Source of the DNA: Chloroflexota bacterium
GTDB taxonomy: Bacteria; Chloroflexota; Anaerolineae; Aggregatilineales; Phototrophicaceae
Assembly (NCBI GenBank): GCA_003695675.1
Contig: RFIA01000026.1
Coordinates: 1 to 55,626, forward strand
Direction of reading: 5' to 3'
DNA length: 55,626 bases
This document shows, piece by piece, positions 54,522 through 55,626 of the stretch (position 1 is the stretch's first letter; each line of letters starts with the position of its first letter). Both the position numbers and the translations under genes were made by a program. The notes beneath the pieces are model-generated. The model did no database searches and was not told the origin of the DNA. It was given only the letters and a program-made list of their open reading frames with translations.

Positions 54522-55508
54522 TTATAGCGGGCCGGGCTTGAGCAATTCGCGCCAAAAACCTACGCCCCATGCCAAGTGCATGATGAAAAACACCAGCATC
54601 ACGCGCCATATCGGGGGGGTATCAGCCGCGCGTTGTGCAGCGCGGACAGCGAAAATCACGCTGAGGATGAGATAGGCGGTGATGCCCGCCAACCATAAAA
54701 TCCCGAACGGTCGCCATAGTATCGCCAAGACGGGGCCGCTCACCAAACCGGCGACAAATAACGGCGCAACAACTTGACGGGGACGCAGCGAAGCCGGATG
54801 CAAACGCAGCGTTTTGACCTTCCCCCGTCCATAACGATAATATTGCCGCATCAGGCTGCGGAGGGTTTGCCGACTGTAATATTGCGATTGGATCGCCGGG
54901 TTGAAGTATATCGCCCCGCCGTTGGCGCGAATGCGGTAATTGAGTTCATAATCTTGATTGGTGACAAGCTGAGGATTGAAGCCGCCGATTTGTTCAAACA
55001 CGGTACGCGGCCATGCGCCCATGTACACCGTATCGGTATAACAAGCGGTTTCGCTATGATGAAAAGTCGTGGGCACGGCGAAGGGCGATTTACCCGCCGC
55101 CGCAATCGCCTTGCCGAACGCCGTGATGCCAACCGGGTTCATCGCGCCGCCGACATTGGCCGCGCCGGTTTGCTGCAACGTCGTCACGCATTGCTTGATG
55201 TAGTCGGGCGCGATGATCGTGTGTCCATCGACGCGGATGATGTAGTCGCCCCGTGCGTGTTCAAGTGCGTGATTCAAGCCATACGATTGAATCCGCTCCG
55301 GATTTTCGATGATGGTGACGCGGTCTACGCCGGGTAGCGATTGGATAATCGACAGCGTATCGTCGTCGCTCATCCCATCTGCAACGATAATTTCAACCTT
55401 CTCCGGCGGATAATCTTGCTCAAGCACCGCGCCGAGACTCCGCGCAATGAATGCCGCTTCGTTCCGCACCGGCATGATGACGGTGACCGTGGGCCATACT
55501 TCGTGCAT
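54522..55508 (-). CDS. Family 2 glycosyltransferase
   Basis: This 328-residue GT-A enzyme resembles ExoA-type succinoglycan transferases. VTVIMPVRNEAAFI starts the nucleotide-sugar fold; VADGMSDDDT and IIRVDGHTII (the DxD-like metal site) follow, then QDYELNYRI, the catalytic acidic region. Two or three membrane segments lie at 245-315. It would extend an exported polysaccharide or glycolipid. Its gene converges on the ABC permease. GAGGG precedes the start. Confidence 0.9.
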   Translation of the reverse strand: MHEVWPTVTVIMPVRNEAAFIARSLGAVLEQDYPPEKVEIIVADGMSDDDTLSIIQSLPGVDRVTIIENPERIQSYGLNHALEHARGDYIIRVDGHTIIAPDYIKQCVTTLQQTGAANVGGAMNPVGITAFGKAIAAAGKSPFAVPTTFHHSETACYTDTVYMGAWPRTVFEQIGGFNPQLVTNQDYELNYRIRANGGAIYFNPAIQSQYYSRQTLRSLMRQYYRYGRGKVKTLRLHPASLRPRQVVAPLFVAGLVSGPVLAILWRPFGILWLAGITAYLILSVIFAVRAAQRAADTPPIWRVMLVFFIMHLAWGVGFWRELLKPGPL

Positions 55509-55581
55509 TGAAATTTTCCCTCTAGGCGACTAGGCTCTGTTGACATTTGCGCTTTGATGCAAAAATAGGGGACAATCGTTG

Positions 55582-55601
55582 GGGTTTAGCTTGCTAAACC
55601 C
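55582..55601. repeat. Family A palindromic repeat
   Basis: GGGTTTAGC and GCTAAACCC pair perfectly around TT. Confidence 0.7.
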
Positions 55602-55605
55602 TTCA

Positions 55606-55625
55606 GGGCATTGCACGCAATGCCC
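55606..55625. repeat. Family A palindromic repeat
   Basis: GGGCATTGC and GCAATGCCC pair perfectly around AC. It lies in tandem with the previous copy at the window end. Confidence 0.7.
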
Positions 55626-55626
55626 C

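Overview
The window looks like a chromosomal segment of an uncultured Chloroflexota (Anaerolineae-like) bacterium. This is inferred from the gene content: zinc-type S14, Gram-positive-type S12 insertion, a PIP-synthase-like CDP-alcohol transferase beside lgt, secreted SH3b/PA14 proteins, and palindromic intergenic repeats of the GGGGC...GCCCC kind. No rRNA gene is present to settle the taxonomy. I see no prophage, transposase or CRISPR array.

Left part (1-25.5 kb), accessory and metabolic genes. A promoter near 185 leads a probable small operon: a small membrane-protein gene with an in-frame TGA, a TetR repressor and a DHA2-type drug exporter. Next come minus-strand genes: a flavin monooxygenase-like protein, a large MalT/LuxR-type regulator, an NAD-dependent epimerase, an amidase coupled to a SAM methyltransferase, a four-SH3b secreted protein and an orphan PAS histidine kinase. 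On the plus strand lie a lipoprotein gene and two tandem FtsH-like membrane AAA metalloproteases closed by a terminator. Back on the minus strand are a D-aminoacylase-type amidohydrolase, an overlapping restriction-modification pair, a PA14 x3/SH3b x2 secreted protein and a MaoC hydratase.

Middle part (25.6-47.8 kb), the merged str-S10-spc-alpha ribosomal cluster, all on the plus strand: rpsL-rpsG-fusA-tuf-rpsJ-rplC-rplD-rplW-rplB-rpsS-rplV-rpsC-rplP-rpmC-rpsQ-rplN-rplX-rplE-rpsN-rpsH-rplF-rplR-rpsE-rpmD-rplO, then a terminator and a 400-base break full of repeats, then secY-adk-map-rpmJ-rpsM-rpsK-rpoA-rplQ-truA-rplM-rpsI. The order is canonical, but infA is missing between map and rpmJ and rpsD is missing between rpsK and rpoA. 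S17 carries a long acidic tail, S14 has an expanded zinc knuckle, and the adenylate kinase is divergent.

Right part (47.8-55.6 kb): a TP-methylase/MazG fusion, tRNA-Pro(CGG) with its own promoter and terminator, a CDP-alcohol phosphatidyltransferase and lgt (membrane lipid and lipoprotein maturation), a VOC protein, an ABC-2 exporter pair and a family-2 glycosyltransferase.

Two dispersed repeat families occupy most intergenic gaps: short palindromes with a constant GGGGC/GCCCC edge and a covarying core, and purine-rich CGCAAAG-type repeats. The most interesting candidate system is the lipoprotein plus twin FtsH-like protease operon (14.5-19.1 kb). The in-frame TGA gene, the unusual ribosomal proteins and the compact R-M pair come next.
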